From contig UQJT01000013.1 of the NCBI GenBank assembly GCA_900541395.1, positions 1 through 56,869 on the forward strand: 56,869 bases of DNA. Direction: 5' to 3'. A model generated the notes under the pieces. The model saw only the letters and a list, made by a program, of their open reading frames with translations. It ran no database searches and was not told where the DNA came from. This DNA comes from an uncultured Desulfovibrio sp. (lineage in GTDB: Bacteria > Desulfobacterota > Desulfovibrionia > Desulfovibrionales > Desulfovibrionaceae). How positions within the stretch are numbered: position 1 is the first letter of the stretch; each line of letters starts with the position of its first letter. This document shows positions 44,286 through 53,803 of the stretch, piece by piece. A program made the translations under genes and the position numbers.

Positions 44286-45563
44286 ATGCTCGATCTCAAG
44301 CTGCTGCAAAAACAGCCCGAAGTGGTGGCCGCCGCTCTGGCCGCCCGTCATTCCGCCATTTCTCTGGACGAATTTCTCGACCTGGACCGCCGCCGCCGGG
44401 CGGCGCTGGCCGAGGTGGAGGCGCTCAAGAGCAAGCGCAACACCGAATCGGCCGAAGTGGCCCGCCGCAAAAAGGCCGGCGAGGACGCCTCGGACCTGGT
44501 GGCCGAGTTGGGCGTTCTGTCCGACCGCATCAAAGCCCTGGATGTGGAAGCCGAAGCCCTCAAGGACGAGGTAGCCGCCTGGATGCTGAACGTGCCCAAC
44601 ATTCCCGACGCTTCGGTACCCGTGGGCAAGGACGAAACGGAAAACGTGGAGGTCCGCCGTTGGGGCGAACAACCGAAATTTTCCTTCCCCCCCAAGGAAC
44701 ACTGGGAACTGGGCGCGGCCCTCGACGGCCTGGACTTCGAACGGGCGGGCAGACTGGCCGGAGCGCGCTTTTCCGTCTCGCGCGGATGGGCCGCCCGGCT
44801 GGAGCGGGCGCTTATGAATTTCTACCTTGACGTGCAGACCACGGAGTTCGGCCACACCGAAATACTGCCGCCGTTCATGGTCAACCGCGCCACCATGCAG
44901 GGCACGGGCCAGCTGCCCAAGTTCGCCGAAGATTTGTTCAAAATCGAAAATTGGGACCACTATCTTATCCCCACCGCCGAAGTCCCCCTGACCAACCTGC
45001 ACGCCGGAGAAGTGTTGGACGAAGCCGAACTGCCCATCCAGTACACGGCGGGGACGCCCTGCTTCCGCTCCGAGGCGGGCTCCTACGGCAAGGATACCAA
45101 GGGCCTTATCCGTCAGCATCAGTTCATCAAGGTGGAAATGGTGCATTTCGCCCATCCCGGCCGTTCCTGGGAACAACTTGAAACCATGCGCCGCTATGCC
45201 GAAACGCTGTTGGAACGCCTGGAACTGCCGTACCGGACCATCACCCTGTGCACCGGCGACATGGGCTTTTGCTCAGCCAAAACCTATGATCTGGAAGTAT
45301 GGCTGCCCGGTCAGAACACCTATCGCGAAATATCGTCCTGTTCCAACTGCACGGATTTTCAGGCCCGACGGGCCAACATCCGTTTTCGTCCCAAGGGCGG
45401 GGGCAAGCCGGAATTCGTGCATACTTTGAACGGCTCGGGGTTGCCCACCGGTCGCTCTTTTGTGGCGGTAGTGGAAAACTACCAGCAAGAAGACGGCTCC
45501 ATTCGCATTCCCGAGGCGCTTCAGCCCTATATGGACGGGCTCAAGGTCATCCGTCCGAAGTAA
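44286..45563 (+). CDS. serS: Serine--tRNA ligase
   Basis: This 425-residue class II synthetase starts at the ATG of [12 protein letters not shown] with AAGGAAGG upstream. The N-terminal coiled-coil arm spans ~1-105 ([18 protein letters not shown]). Class II motif 1 is around [16 protein letters not shown], motif 2 at [18 protein letters not shown], and motif 3 at [20 protein letters not shown]. All are intact and length is typical. Confidence 0.98.
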   Translation: MLDLKLLQKQPEVVAAALAARHSAISLDEFLDLDRRRRAALAEVEALKSKRNTESAEVARRKKAGEDASDLVAELGVLSDRIKALDVEAEALKDEVAAWMLNVPNIPDASVPVGKDETENVEVRRWGEQPKFSFPPKEHWELGAALDGLDFERAGRLAGARFSVSRGWAARLERALMNFYLDVQTTEFGHTEILPPFMVNRATMQGTGQLPKFAEDLFKIENWDHYLIPTAEVPLTNLHAGEVLDEAELPIQYTAGTPCFRSEAGSYGKDTKGLIRQHQFIKVEMVHFAHPGRSWEQLETMRRYAETLLERLELPYRTITLCTGDMGFCSAKTYDLEVWLPGQNTYREISSCSNCTDFQARRANIRFRPKGGGKPEFVHTLNGSGLPTGRSFVAVVENYQQEDGSIRIPEALQPYMDGLKVIRPK

Positions 45564-45568
45564 TGCGG

Positions 45569-45606
45569 ACGGGGCCGCTCCCGCAGGGGAGCGGCCCCGT
45601 TTTTCT
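45569..45606 (+). terminator. serS terminator
   Basis: Thirteen-bp GC-rich stem (45569-45581 with 45588-45600, 6-base loop) followed by TTTTTC. A textbook intrinsic terminator right after the stop. Confidence 0.92.
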
Positions 45607-45653
45607 TTCGAGACGAAAACTCCCCGCTTAGCGGGGAGTTTTCGTCTCGAAAG
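45605..45653. terminator. Second long perfect hairpin between convergent genes
   Basis: Arms 45605-45627 and 45631-45653 (23 bp, beginning CTTTCGAGACGAAAACTCC) pair perfectly with a 3-base loop, directly abutting the serS terminator. It lies at the end of the oppositely transcribed 45700 gene and probably ends that transcript. Confidence 0.85.
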
Positions 45654-45699
45654 AGCCTACAAAAAACCGGAAAGCTCGTGAACCAAGCGAAAAATTTCG

Positions 45700-46185
45700 T
45701 CAAATCTGGGCGGGAGCGGAGGGATGCGGCGGGGGCGATGCAGGAACGGGAGAGGAAGGGGCGGGCCGCTCGGCTTGATCTATCATGCGGCTTAGCTGAT
45801 CCAACATATCGCGCATGTTGCGGCTTACTTCGTCGCCCAGATTGGACGCGCCCTGCTTGGCGTTTTCCCATGCCTTGGCCAGCTCTTCCTGAGGACGGGC
45901 CTTGCGGGCCGCCTCCAGAGCCTGATTGCCCAAATCGCGCAACTTGTCGTCCAAGTCCTGCAATTGCCGGTACGAAGCGTGGCCCTCGGCCGCGGCCCGT
46001 TCCAAAAACGGCACCACCTCTTTCTGGTATTCCGCAGGGGGCAGCACGTCGCGCAGGGCAATCAGTCCGCCGTACGCGGCGGCTCCCAGAGGACGTTCTT
46101 CCCATGCGTTGCGCTCCATGCGCTGGCTGACGACCAGATAAATGCAGCAGCACGCCAAAAGGACAATGGCGATATTTTTATACAT
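45700..46185 (-). CDS. Membrane-anchored hypothetical protein
   Basis: This 161-residue protein has one N-terminal transmembrane helix at ~5-20 (AIVLLACCCIYLVV), then a charged helical domain predicted to be coiled coil (~35-130), and a Pro/Ser/Ala-rich tail ending HPSAPAQI. No signal cleavage site is obvious. No family recognised. It is third in a minus-strand series after kdsB and the TPR protein. Confidence 0.65.
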   Translation of the reverse strand: MYKNIAIVLLACCCIYLVVSQRMERNAWEERPLGAAAYGGLIALRDVLPPAEYQKEVVPFLERAAAEGHASYRQLQDLDDKLRDLGNQALEAARKARPQEELAKAWENAKQGASNLGDEVSRNMRDMLDQLSRMIDQAERPAPSSPVPASPPPHPSAPAQI

Positions 46186-46260
46186 GGCCCTTACCTCTAT
46201 GTTTCCAAATCTCAGCCGTTTCCGCCCGGAGGGGGCGAATCCCCGCCGGACGCAAGCGGC

Positions 46261-47067
46261 TCAAGTTTTTTTGTGCAGCATTTTTTCCACATAGACCATG
46301 AGTTTTCCGGCCTCTTCGAACTCAGGGTCCAACGCCAGCGCGCCGCGCGCGGCTTTGAGGGCCTTGTCCCATTTTTTCCAGTCCACATATAAGCGCCCCA
46401 TGTTGAACAACAGGTGCGAATCGCCCGAGCCCCGTTGAGCGGCTTTAAGGTAGCTTTGTTCGGCCTCCGCGTAGCGCCCCAGTTTGCGCTGGGCCATGGC
46501 CAGACTGTTGTACAGATGCACGGCCTCGGGCTTGAGAGCCACGGCGTCGCCGAAATAGTCGGCGGCGTCCTTGTATTCTCCGACCCGCAAAAAACGTTCC
46601 CCGATGTCCGCCCGCAAGTCGGCGTCGTTGTCGGCGTCGCGAGACAGGGCCGTGAATACGCCCCGCGCCCCGTCCACGTCCGAAGCGTCCAGCAGGGCCT
46701 GCCCCCTCCGCAATTCCTGCTCTCGACGTTCCCGCGCCTGGCGCATGGCCTCCTCCGCCTCCTGCTGGATATGTTCCTGAAACACATCCAGCAACATGCG
46801 CAGGCTGTCCAGCAATTCCCGTTCCTTGCCGGGGGTATAGGCAATTTCCAGGGCGGCGGCCTTACGCACCGTCTGATCCGACATGATGTGGTAAGCGCCG
46901 TCGGCGATCAGCTTTTCAAACTCCTCGCGCTCCGTTTTCATGAGCGGCGTTTTGAGCATAATGAGCACAGTATCGCGCAACACCTGGATGGCGGGCAGGT
47001 ATTTACCCTGGCGCATAAGGGTGCGGATGGACGAGGCCTGACGGCGGGCGGCGGCAAGCTGGGACAT
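46261..47067 (-). CDS. TPR-repeat protein
   Basis: This 268-residue soluble protein. The N-terminal half is helical with many charged residues (EEAMRQARERREQELRRGQ). From ~125 onward at least three TPR motifs appear (ALSRDADNDADLRADIGERF, YFGDAVALKPEAVHLYNSLA, KAARGALALDPEFEEAGKL). It lies 11 bases downstream of kdsB, suggesting co-transcription, but a link to Kdo metabolism is only inferred from position. Confidence 0.8.
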   Translation of the reverse strand: MSQLAAARRQASSIRTLMRQGKYLPAIQVLRDTVLIMLKTPLMKTEREEFEKLIADGAYHIMSDQTVRKAAALEIAYTPGKERELLDSLRMLLDVFQEHIQQEAEEAMRQARERREQELRRGQALLDASDVDGARGVFTALSRDADNDADLRADIGERFLRVGEYKDAADYFGDAVALKPEAVHLYNSLAMAQRKLGRYAEAEQSYLKAAQRGSGDSHLLFNMGRLYVDWKKWDKALKAARGALALDPEFEEAGKLMVYVEKMLHKKT

Positions 47068-47078
47068 GGTTTTTCCCT

Positions 47079-47861
47079 TCAGGCGGACTGCAGGGCCCGC
47101 GCGGGCTCCGCCGTGATGATGGCGCGCACGGCCTCAAGGTCTTCCGGCGTATCCACGCCGTGTGTGCGCCACCGTGTCAAAGCCACGCGCAAAGGTATGC
47201 GGTGTTCCAAAAGACGCAACTGCTCCAGTTTTTCCAATTGCTCCAGCGGCGAGGGGGGCAACGTCGCAACGCGTTCCAGCACATCGCGTCGAAAGGCGTA
47301 CAGCCCCACATGCCCCGCAAAACGCGGAGGCAAAGACGCGTCCCGCGCAAAAGGAATGGGCGCGCGGGAAAAATACAGGGCATCGCCCGCTTCGTCCATG
47401 ACCACCTTGACCTGGTGAGGCGAGGCTATAAGCGCGGCATCGGCGGGGTCGGCCGGGTTCAACGGCGTGGCCAGGGTGCACGCGCCCACCTTCCCGTCCG
47501 CGAAAGGCGCCGTAAGCTCGTCCAGCATGGCCGGTTCCAGCAAAGGCTCATCCCCCTGAATGTTGACGATAACCGCGTCCATAGGCAAATTCAGACGCAC
47601 GGCGGCCTCCCGCACGCGGTCCGTGCCGCTGGGGTGATCGGGCGAGGTCGACACGCAGGGCACATCCAGTTCAGCGGCCGCGGCGACCACGCGTTCGTCG
47701 TCCGTGGCCAGCCATACGCCGTCCAGCGCCGCGCAACGCCGAGCGCGTTGCCAGACATGCCAGAACATGGGACGCCCGCCGATGTCCGCCAGAGGTTTGC
47801 CCGGCAGGCGCGACGAGGCGTAACGCGCGGGTATGATGCCGTAGCAGGAAAACGTGCTCAT
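47079..47861 (-). CDS. kdsB: 3-deoxy-manno-octulosonate cytidylyltransferase
   Basis: This 260-residue enzyme activates Kdo as CMP-Kdo for the LPS inner core. The N-terminal nucleotide loop is [37 protein letters not shown] and [12 protein letters not shown] follow, and [18 protein letters not shown] ends the catalytic part. Length is typical. With lpxC it shows a full Kdo-lipid A pathway in the organism. Confidence 0.97.
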   Translation of the reverse strand: MSTFSCYGIIPARYASSRLPGKPLADIGGRPMFWHVWQRARRCAALDGVWLATDDERVVAAAAELDVPCVSTSPDHPSGTDRVREAAVRLNLPMDAVIVNIQGDEPLLEPAMLDELTAPFADGKVGACTLATPLNPADPADAALIASPHQVKVVMDEAGDALYFSRAPIPFARDASLPPRFAGHVGLYAFRRDVLERVATLPPSPLEQLEKLEQLRLLEHRIPLRVALTRWRTHGVDTPEDLEAVRAIITAEPARALQSA

Positions 47862-48070
47862 GCCGTATCTCCCGGTTTTGCTTCCTCTAGCATGAAAGAG
47901 GCCCGGAAGAAAGAGCGCACGCCGCCTGCGCCAAGCTGCGCCCTTGACGCGGCAGGCTTTTGACGTATTTTCCTTTCGACGCCGTGTTCCGGTCCGAACC
48001 CGCGTCGTCGTCTCCGTGCGGCCCGTTCTCCGCCGCTCGGCCCATCCTTTATCCCGAACAGTGAGCCGAC

Positions 48071-50326
48071 ATGGGCAAAAACTTGATTATCGTGGAATCA
48101 CCGGCCAAGGTGAAGACCATAAAAAAATTTCTGGGCAACAAATACGCGGTGCAGGCCAGCGTGGGGCATATCCGCGATCTGCCCACCAAAGAAATAGGCG
48201 TGGACGAAAGCCGCGACTTCGCGCCCCGTTACGAAACCATCAAGGGTAAAGAAAAAATCGTCAGCGCCCTGCGTGAAGCCGCCGCCAAAGCCGACACCGT
48301 CTATCTGGCGCCCGACCCCGACCGCGAGGGCGAGGCCATCGCCTGGCACATCGCCGAGGTTATCCGCAACCAGGCCAAAGATATCAAACGCATCCAGTTC
48401 AACGAAATCACTTCCCGCGCGGTGAAAGAAGCTCTGGAACATCCCCGCGCCATCGATCCGCGCCTGTTCGAGGCTCAGCAGGCCCGCCGCGTGCTGGATC
48501 GTCTGGTGGGCTATAAAATTTCCCCCCTGCTGTGGAAAACCGTCAAACGCGGCATTTCGGCCGGGCGGGTACAATCGGTGGCCCTGCGCCTTATCGTGGA
48601 ACGCGAGGAAGAGCGCCAGGCCTTTGTGCCCGAAGAGTACTGGCAGTTCAAGGCCCTGCTGTCCGCCTCCGCGCCCCCGTCCTTCAAGGCCGATCTGGCA
48701 AAAATCGACGGCAAAAAGGCCGTGGTGCCCAATGCCGAGGCGGCCCAGGCTCTGGAAGACGCCATGAAAGACAAACCTTTTGTGGTGGAAAGCGTGGAGG
48801 AAAAGGAACGCAGCCGAAACCCGCCGGCGCCCTTCACCACCTCCACTCTGCAACAGACGGCCAACCAGCGCATGGGCTTCACCTCCAAGCGCACCATGTC
48901 CACAGCTCAGCGCCTGTACGAAGGCATTGAACTGGGCGAACGCGGCACCACCGCCCTCATCACCTACATGCGTACCGACTCCGTGCGCATCGCGGACGAG
49001 GCTCGGACGGCGGCGGCCGAGTTCATCGACGGCCGTTTCGGCAAGGAGTATATGGCTCCCGGCGGCAAGGGACGAGTGTTCAAAGGCAAAAGCGGCGCCC
49101 AGGACGCCCACGAAGCCATCCGCCCCGTGGACGTGCGCCTGACCCCGCAGGATGTCAAGGAACACCTCACCCCCGAGCAATATCGCCTGTACAGCCTGAT
49201 TTGGTCGCGCTTTGTGGCGTCCCAGATGGCTCCGGCCAAATTTCACGATACCACGGCGCTCATCAACTGCGGCCCCGCCCAGTGGCGAGCCAAGGGCGAA
49301 CGCCTCCTCTTCCCCGGTTTTCTGGCCGCTATGCCCCGCAGCGCGGAGGAAGAAGACGATCTGCTTCCCCCGCTTAAAGCCGGGGAAGCGGTAAAGCTGG
49401 AGAAGCTTACCAAGGAACAGAAATTCACCCAGCCCGCCCCCCGCTATACCGAAGCTTCACTGGTGCGTGAACTTGAAGAACGCGGCATAGGCCGCCCCTC
49501 CACATACGCCACCATCATTTCCACCATTCAGGACCGGGAATATGTGCGTCTGGAGGATAAGCACTTCGCGCCCACCGATCTTGGCAATGTGGTCTGCTCG
49601 CAATTGCGCGAACATTTCCCCTCTCTGATGGACGTGGGCTTTACGGCAGGCATGGAAGACAACCTGGATAAAGTGGCCGACGGCGCCCTGGGCTGGGTGG
49701 GCTTGCTGCGGGACTTCACCAAGGACTTCGATCCGGCCCTCAGCGCGGCGGCTCAAAACATGGCTCCCGTCAAAGGCGGCCTGACCACGGACGTGCCCTG
49801 CCCCCAGTGCGGCAAGCCGCTGGTGATCAAGTTCGGCAAAAGCGGCGAGTTCCTGGCCTGCACCGGCTATCCGGAATGCCGCTATACCACCAACTTTGTG
49901 CGCGATGAAAAGGGTAAAATCCAGCCCCAGGCACGGCAGCAGGAAGTCCGCGAGGTGGTGGGCGCCTGCCCCCGGTGCGGGGGCGACGTGGTGATCAAAA
50001 AGTCCCACACCGGCAGCCGGTTCCTAAGTTGCGCCAACTACCCTAAATGCACGTACGCCGCGCCCTTTTCCACCGGCGTGCCCTGCCCCAAATGCGGCAA
50101 GGGAAACCTGGTGGAAAAAAGTTCCAAGCGAGGCAAAATCTTTTATTCCTGCGATCAATATCCGGCCTGCGACTACGCCCTGTGGGACTGGCCGATCAAC
50201 GAAAAGTGCCCGGAATGCGACTCGCCCTTGCTGGTGCTGAAAACCACCCGGGCGCGGGGTCGGCATATCGCGTGCCCCAACCCCAAATGTCGCTACTCCC
50301 GCGACACGGATGAACCGAAAGAATGA
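48071..50326 (+). CDS. topA: DNA topoisomerase I
   Basis: This 751-residue type IA enzyme relaxes negative supercoils. Toprim domain at the N-terminus ([18 protein letters not shown] and the acidic [17 protein letters not shown]), catalytic Tyr299 in [13 protein letters not shown], and [19 protein letters not shown]. Four C-terminal Cys4 zinc ribbons begin at [36 protein letters not shown] and [12 protein letters not shown]. All elements are intact. Confidence 0.98.
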   Translation: MGKNLIIVESPAKVKTIKKFLGNKYAVQASVGHIRDLPTKEIGVDESRDFAPRYETIKGKEKIVSALREAAAKADTVYLAPDPDREGEAIAWHIAEVIRNQAKDIKRIQFNEITSRAVKEALEHPRAIDPRLFEAQQARRVLDRLVGYKISPLLWKTVKRGISAGRVQSVALRLIVEREEERQAFVPEEYWQFKALLSASAPPSFKADLAKIDGKKAVVPNAEAAQALEDAMKDKPFVVESVEEKERSRNPPAPFTTSTLQQTANQRMGFTSKRTMSTAQRLYEGIELGERGTTALITYMRTDSVRIADEARTAAAEFIDGRFGKEYMAPGGKGRVFKGKSGAQDAHEAIRPVDVRLTPQDVKEHLTPEQYRLYSLIWSRFVASQMAPAKFHDTTALINCGPAQWRAKGERLLFPGFLAAMPRSAEEEDDLLPPLKAGEAVKLEKLTKEQKFTQPAPRYTEASLVRELEERGIGRPSTYATIISTIQDREYVRLEDKHFAPTDLGNVVCSQLREHFPSLMDVGFTAGMEDNLDKVADGALGWVGLLRDFTKDFDPALSAAAQNMAPVKGGLTTDVPCPQCGKPLVIKFGKSGEFLACTGYPECRYTTNFVRDEKGKIQPQARQQEVREVVGACPRCGGDVVIKKSHTGSRFLSCANYPKCTYAAPFSTGVPCPKCGKGNLVEKSSKRGKIFYSCDQYPACDYALWDWPINEKCPECDSPLLVLKTTRARGRHIACPNPKCRYSRDTDEPKE

Positions 50327-50340
50327 GCGAGATCGGCCGG

Positions 50341-50640
50341 TATTGAACTATCTGCCCGTCAGGCCCCATGCTCTGACCGGCAAATTTCACGCTTCCGCCG
50401 GGGTCATGTCGCAAGCGCGCCTTGGCTTCGCTTTGACATAAGCGGCTGTGAACTTCGCCAACGGCCGCCGAATATGCGGCTGCTCCGGCGGCGCGATCCC
50501 TTCGACCTTCGGCATGAAACGCCGCGGACATCGAGTGCGCCGAAGTTCCCGCCGCCTGCCGCCCGCGACAACGCGCGCCAGGCAAAGCCCGGCCGCGTTC
50601 TCCGAGTCCGTCCACGCCACCGTCGGCCGAAGAAGGTGAA
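50341..50640 (+). repeat. Intergenic repeat, copy G
   Basis: TTGAACTATCTGCCCGTCAG, CCCATGCTCTGACC, AATTTCACGCTTCC, TCATGTCGCAAGCGCGCC and TTGGCTTCGCTTTG align with the copies at 53626 and 38047 (reverse). A further CTTCGGCATGAAACGCCG block near 50507 is shared with the 53626 copy. It fills the gap between the convergent topA and pyrD; no end palindrome is evident. Confidence 0.75.
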
Positions 50641-50648
50641 GCAGACGC

Positions 50649-51575
50649 TTACAGACGCAAAGAGCCCCGAAACTCGTCCAGATCGTCGATACCGAGCTCC
50701 GCGCACAAGGCGGGCAGTTCATCCACCACGCGGAAGATGGTGGCGGGGTCGGAAAAACCCGCCGTACCGATTTGCACGGCGTGCGCGCCCACCAACAAAA
50801 ATTCCAACACATCGCGGGCCGAAGCAGCGCCCCCCACCCCGATAACCGGGATGGTCACCGCCCGGCACACCTGCCATACGCAACGTAAAGCCACGGGCTT
50901 GATGGCCGGTCCGGACAGGCCGCCCACCACATTGGCCAGCAACGGACGACGCGAAGGCAAGTCCACGGCCATGCCGGTCAGAGTGTTGATGCACGACAGG
51001 GCGTCCGCACCGGCTTCCTCCACCGCGCGGGCGATGTCCGTAATATCCGTGACGTTGGGCGACAGCTTGACGATGACGGGCTTATTGCCCGCCCGGGCCT
51101 TGACGGCCTCCACCACGCGGGCCGCCATGATCGGATTCTGACCGAACAACACGCCGCCCTCGTGCACATTGGGGCACGAAATATTCACTTCCAACGCGGC
51201 CACGCCGTCCTCGCGGGACAAGACGCCCGCCAGTTCGCCGAATTCATCGGCCGACACGGCGTAGATATTGGCTATGACGGGCACCTCCTGCCAAGGCAGA
51301 CGGGGCAGCTTGTGGGTAAGAAAGGCCTCCACGCCGTCGTTTTGCAGGCCCACGGCGTTAAGCATCCCGCATGGCGTCTCCGCCACGCGCGGCAACGGAT
51401 TGCCCATACGCGGCTTGAGGGACAGCCCCTTGACGATAACGCCGCCCAGGCGGGTTATGTCGCCGTAGGGCGTGAATTCCTCGCCGTAGCCGAAAGTTCC
51501 CGACGCGCTGAGAACGGGATTTTTCAATTTCAGCGGCCGCAGCCCACTGTTCAGGGTCACGCTTAAATCCATCAT
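50649..51575 (-). CDS. pyrD: Dihydroorotate dehydrogenase, catalytic subunit (class 1B)
   Basis: This 308-residue FMN enzyme oxidises dihydroorotate in pyrimidine synthesis. Class 1B features: Cys134 as catalytic base in EVNISCPNVHEGG, IVKLSPNVTD, and FMN phosphate-binding GLSGPAIKP/IPVIGVGGAASARD/AHAVQIGTAG. The start overlaps the PyrK stop by four bases. It needs PyrK to pass electrons to NAD+. Confidence 0.97.
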   Translation of the reverse strand: MMDLSVTLNSGLRPLKLKNPVLSASGTFGYGEEFTPYGDITRLGGVIVKGLSLKPRMGNPLPRVAETPCGMLNAVGLQNDGVEAFLTHKLPRLPWQEVPVIANIYAVSADEFGELAGVLSREDGVAALEVNISCPNVHEGGVLFGQNPIMAARVVEAVKARAGNKPVIVKLSPNVTDITDIARAVEEAGADALSCINTLTGMAVDLPSRRPLLANVVGGLSGPAIKPVALRCVWQVCRAVTIPVIGVGGAASARDVLEFLLVGAHAVQIGTAGFSDPATIFRVVDELPALCAELGIDDLDEFRGSLRL

Positions 51576-52408
51576 GACGCGCCCCCTTGCGCGATGTCGG
51601 CGTCAAGGTCGACGTCCGTGGCCCAGAATACGGGACCGCTGGTGCAGGTTTGCACGGGCAGCCCGGCCTTTTCGGCATCGGCCCAATGTTGCGAAGTGAC
51701 GGTGACGCAGCCCAGGCAAGCTCCCACGCCGCACGCCATACGCTGTTCCAGCGAAAGCTGGGTGCGCAGGCCGATTTCCAGAGCATAGCGCCAGATAAAA
51801 CGCAAAAAAGGCATGGGGCCGCAGGCCAGGGCCAGCCCCTCCCGTTCCTTGCACGACATCATGCGGTTTTTCACCATTTCCTGAAACCGGGGCAAATCAT
51901 CGGGCGTCCGTTCCCGAAAATGCTCCAATTCGATGCGGCGGGCCAGGGAATCGGTAGGATAACACGTGGACGGCAAAGTATGGCCGAACAACATGGACAG
52001 GCGGGCCGGTTCAGGATGCACATCGGTATAGCCCGCGAAGGGCGCAATGCCGATGCCCCCCGCCAAGAGCAAGGTAGGAGCCTGCGCCTCCACCGCGAAA
52101 CCGGTGCCGAGGGGACCCCATACAGTTACCTTGTCGCCCGCGCGCAAATGGGCCATGCGTTCGGTGCCGCGTCCCACCACCTGGAAAAAAAGCACCAGGC
52201 TCTGGGGCGTGACCCGGCAGATGGACAACGGCCGGGCCCAGGTCATATCCTGCCCCCAGGATTGCGGACGCACCATGACAAACTGGCCGGGATGCCATTC
52301 GCTCCAGTCGGGGCATTCCAGGGTAAGGGCGTAAAAACTGCGCTGGCCGGTTTCCCCGAAGGGAACATTGTCCGTCACCGTAAGCTCGGCACGGCCTGGG
52401 GACATCAT
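51572..52408 (-). CDS. pyrK: Dihydroorotate dehydrogenase electron-transfer subunit
   Basis: This 278-residue iron-sulfur flavoprotein joins FMN of PyrD to NAD+. The start is the ATG with GGAGGTG upstream; a GTG four codons earlier would sit on that site. FAD motif WARPLSIC (58-64), NAD-binding LLLAGGIGIAPF (113-124) and the [2Fe-2S] cysteines 226, 231, 234 and 255 (ACGVGACLGC ... QTC) are all present. The pyrK-pyrD order with overlap is the standard pair. Confidence 0.96.
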   Translation of the reverse strand: MMSPGRAELTVTDNVPFGETGQRSFYALTLECPDWSEWHPGQFVMVRPQSWGQDMTWARPLSICRVTPQSLVLFFQVVGRGTERMAHLRAGDKVTVWGPLGTGFAVEAQAPTLLLAGGIGIAPFAGYTDVHPEPARLSMLFGHTLPSTCYPTDSLARRIELEHFRERTPDDLPRFQEMVKNRMMSCKEREGLALACGPMPFLRFIWRYALEIGLRTQLSLEQRMACGVGACLGCVTVTSQHWADAEKAGLPVQTCTSGPVFWATDVDLDADIAQGGAS

Positions 52409-52535
52409 GGGCACCTCCACGATCTCTCTTGAGATATTTGTTAACCTGTAGTCTTCCTGACGGCCCCGGTCAAGGCGGCGCGGAGAGCGGGCCGGGGCAG
52501 AGACGTAACACGCGTCTGCCCCGAAGCGCCCGGCC

Positions 52536-53153
52536 TCAGCGGAACGACATAAGCGCGGGCACCAGGACGGGCACCAACAGGGTGAGCGTCATGCCCGAAA
52601 ACACGGCCAAAATGGCGTACCGCTCGCCGCTGTAGCGGGCGATGATCGGCAGACAGGTATCCATGGCCGCCGCGCCTCCGGCCATGACCGGCCCCAACCG
52701 CCCCACCACCCGCACCAGCAACGGGGACAAGGTAAGCGTAATGATCTCATGGATCATATTGGACAACAGAGCCACCGATCCCAAAGCCGGGTCCCCGAGC
52801 TGGGTGATGATCACCGTGGCCAGGCTGTAATAGCCGAAGCCCGCGCCCACGGCCAGGCTGTCCGGCAAAGGCAAGCCCGCGCCGAACAGGCCGAGCAGCG
52901 CCCAGGCCAGGGTGCTGCCCGCCAGGGTTCCGGCCACCACGCCCGCCGGCACCAACAGAATACGCCCCTTGAGTTCCCGAATAATGCCCAGGGCCTTCAA
53001 ATCAAAGCCCACGCCCATGCCCGCGCAGAACAGGAGAACATACAGTATCCACAGGGATGCGTCGCTTTCGGCCACGACACGCGGCAGCCAATCCAACCAT
53101 CCGATGAGCACCCCGGCAAAAAAAAAGCCGAGAACCAGCAGCGAGCCCTTCAT
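52536..53153 (-). CDS. LysO-type lysine exporter, C-terminal half protein
   Basis: This 205-residue membrane protein with about six helices: ILYVLLFCAGMGVGFDLKALG, LAVGAGFGYYSLATVIITQLGDPALGSVALLSNMIHEIITLTL (a re-entrant region with a conserved acid) and DTCLPIIARYSGERYA. This matches the Lys_export domain. The N-terminal half is a separate gene just upstream, overlapping by four bases. LysO exports lysine in E. coli; here the amino-acid substrate is assumed. Confidence 0.85.
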   Translation of the reverse strand: MKGSLLVLGFFFAGVLIGWLDWLPRVVAESDASLWILYVLLFCAGMGVGFDLKALGIIRELKGRILLVPAGVVAGTLAGSTLAWALLGLFGAGLPLPDSLAVGAGFGYYSLATVIITQLGDPALGSVALLSNMIHEIITLTLSPLLVRVVGRLGPVMAGGAAAMDTCLPIIARYSGERYAILAVFSGMTLTLLVPVLVPALMSFR

Positions 53154-53494
53154 ACCGCCCCCCCGGACCGTTCTCCGGTTTCGGCAGAGGCGGCGGAGGT
53201 TCCCGTCGCTTCAGGTCGGGACGCCGTATCCATATTCAACCAGCGCCCGAGCAGGCGGGCGAAGACAAGACAACCCGCCACGGACAGAGTGCTGATGACG
53301 GCAGCTCGCGCTCCCAGACGGCTGATTTGCTCCAGAAGCGCGGAATCCGACCCCAGAGCCAGGCCCAGCATAAAAAGAAGCGCCCACACGGCCCAGGTCA
53401 GGGCCCGCCCCACCAGGGCTTTGGCCTTGTCATTCCGGCGCAACAGCCACCCGGCAGGGATACCCGCTACAATAAGTCCCATTTCCAACAGCAT
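53150..53494 (-). CDS. LysO-type exporter, N-terminal half protein
   Basis: This 114-residue membrane protein begins MLLEMGLIVAGIPAGWLLRR with GGAGAG upstream and shows three helices ending in VAGCLVFARLLGRWL, then a disordered Ser/Ala/Glu-rich tail. Together with 52536 it makes up the DUF340-type two-subunit exporter; a split is common in this family. The overlap indicates co-translation. Confidence 0.82.
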   Translation of the reverse strand: MLLEMGLIVAGIPAGWLLRRNDKAKALVGRALTWAVWALLFMLGLALGSDSALLEQISRLGARAAVISTLSVAGCLVFARLLGRWLNMDTASRPEATGTSAASAETGERSGGAV

Positions 53495-53611
53495 TACGCT
53501 CTCCTCCCGCCCCGTGCGCCGAAGCGAAGGCGGGCGCCCACGCCGCCCGCCCCAAATGGATGACAAAACCGGCTTCACGGTGTTTGCCGACTTTATCGGC
53601 ATCCTTGCTTT

Positions 53612-53785
53612 TAGGACATGTTGAAATTGAAAATATCTGCCGACTAGGCTCCATGCTCCGGCCCGCAGCTTTCACGCCTGAAGCCGGAGCTATACGCCGC
53701 AAGCGCGCCTCGGCTTCTTCAGTCGTCGGCATGAAACGCCTTGCGGATAAAGAGAGCATAGGGAAATCGCGCTCCGCTCGATGCC
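53612..53785 (+). repeat. Intergenic repeat, copy D
   Basis: TTGAAATTGAAAATATCTGCC, TCCATGCTCCGGCCCGCA, CTTTCACGCCTGAAGCCGG, GAGCTATACGCCG, CAAGCGCGCCTCGGCTTC and CGGCATGAAACGCC run in order; GCGGATAAAGAGAGCA and CGCGCTCCGCTCGA follow. A 21-base block (TTTCACGCC to CCGGAGC) equals the reverse complement of the copy near 37980-38002. It lies between the LysO gene start and the end of the TVP38 gene. Confidence 0.8.
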
Positions 53786-53803
53786 GTATGTTATGCCCGC
53801 CCT

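Noticed and set aside
44046..45176. 376-codon minus-strand frame under serS
   Set aside because: Antisense shadow of serS; no family similarity.
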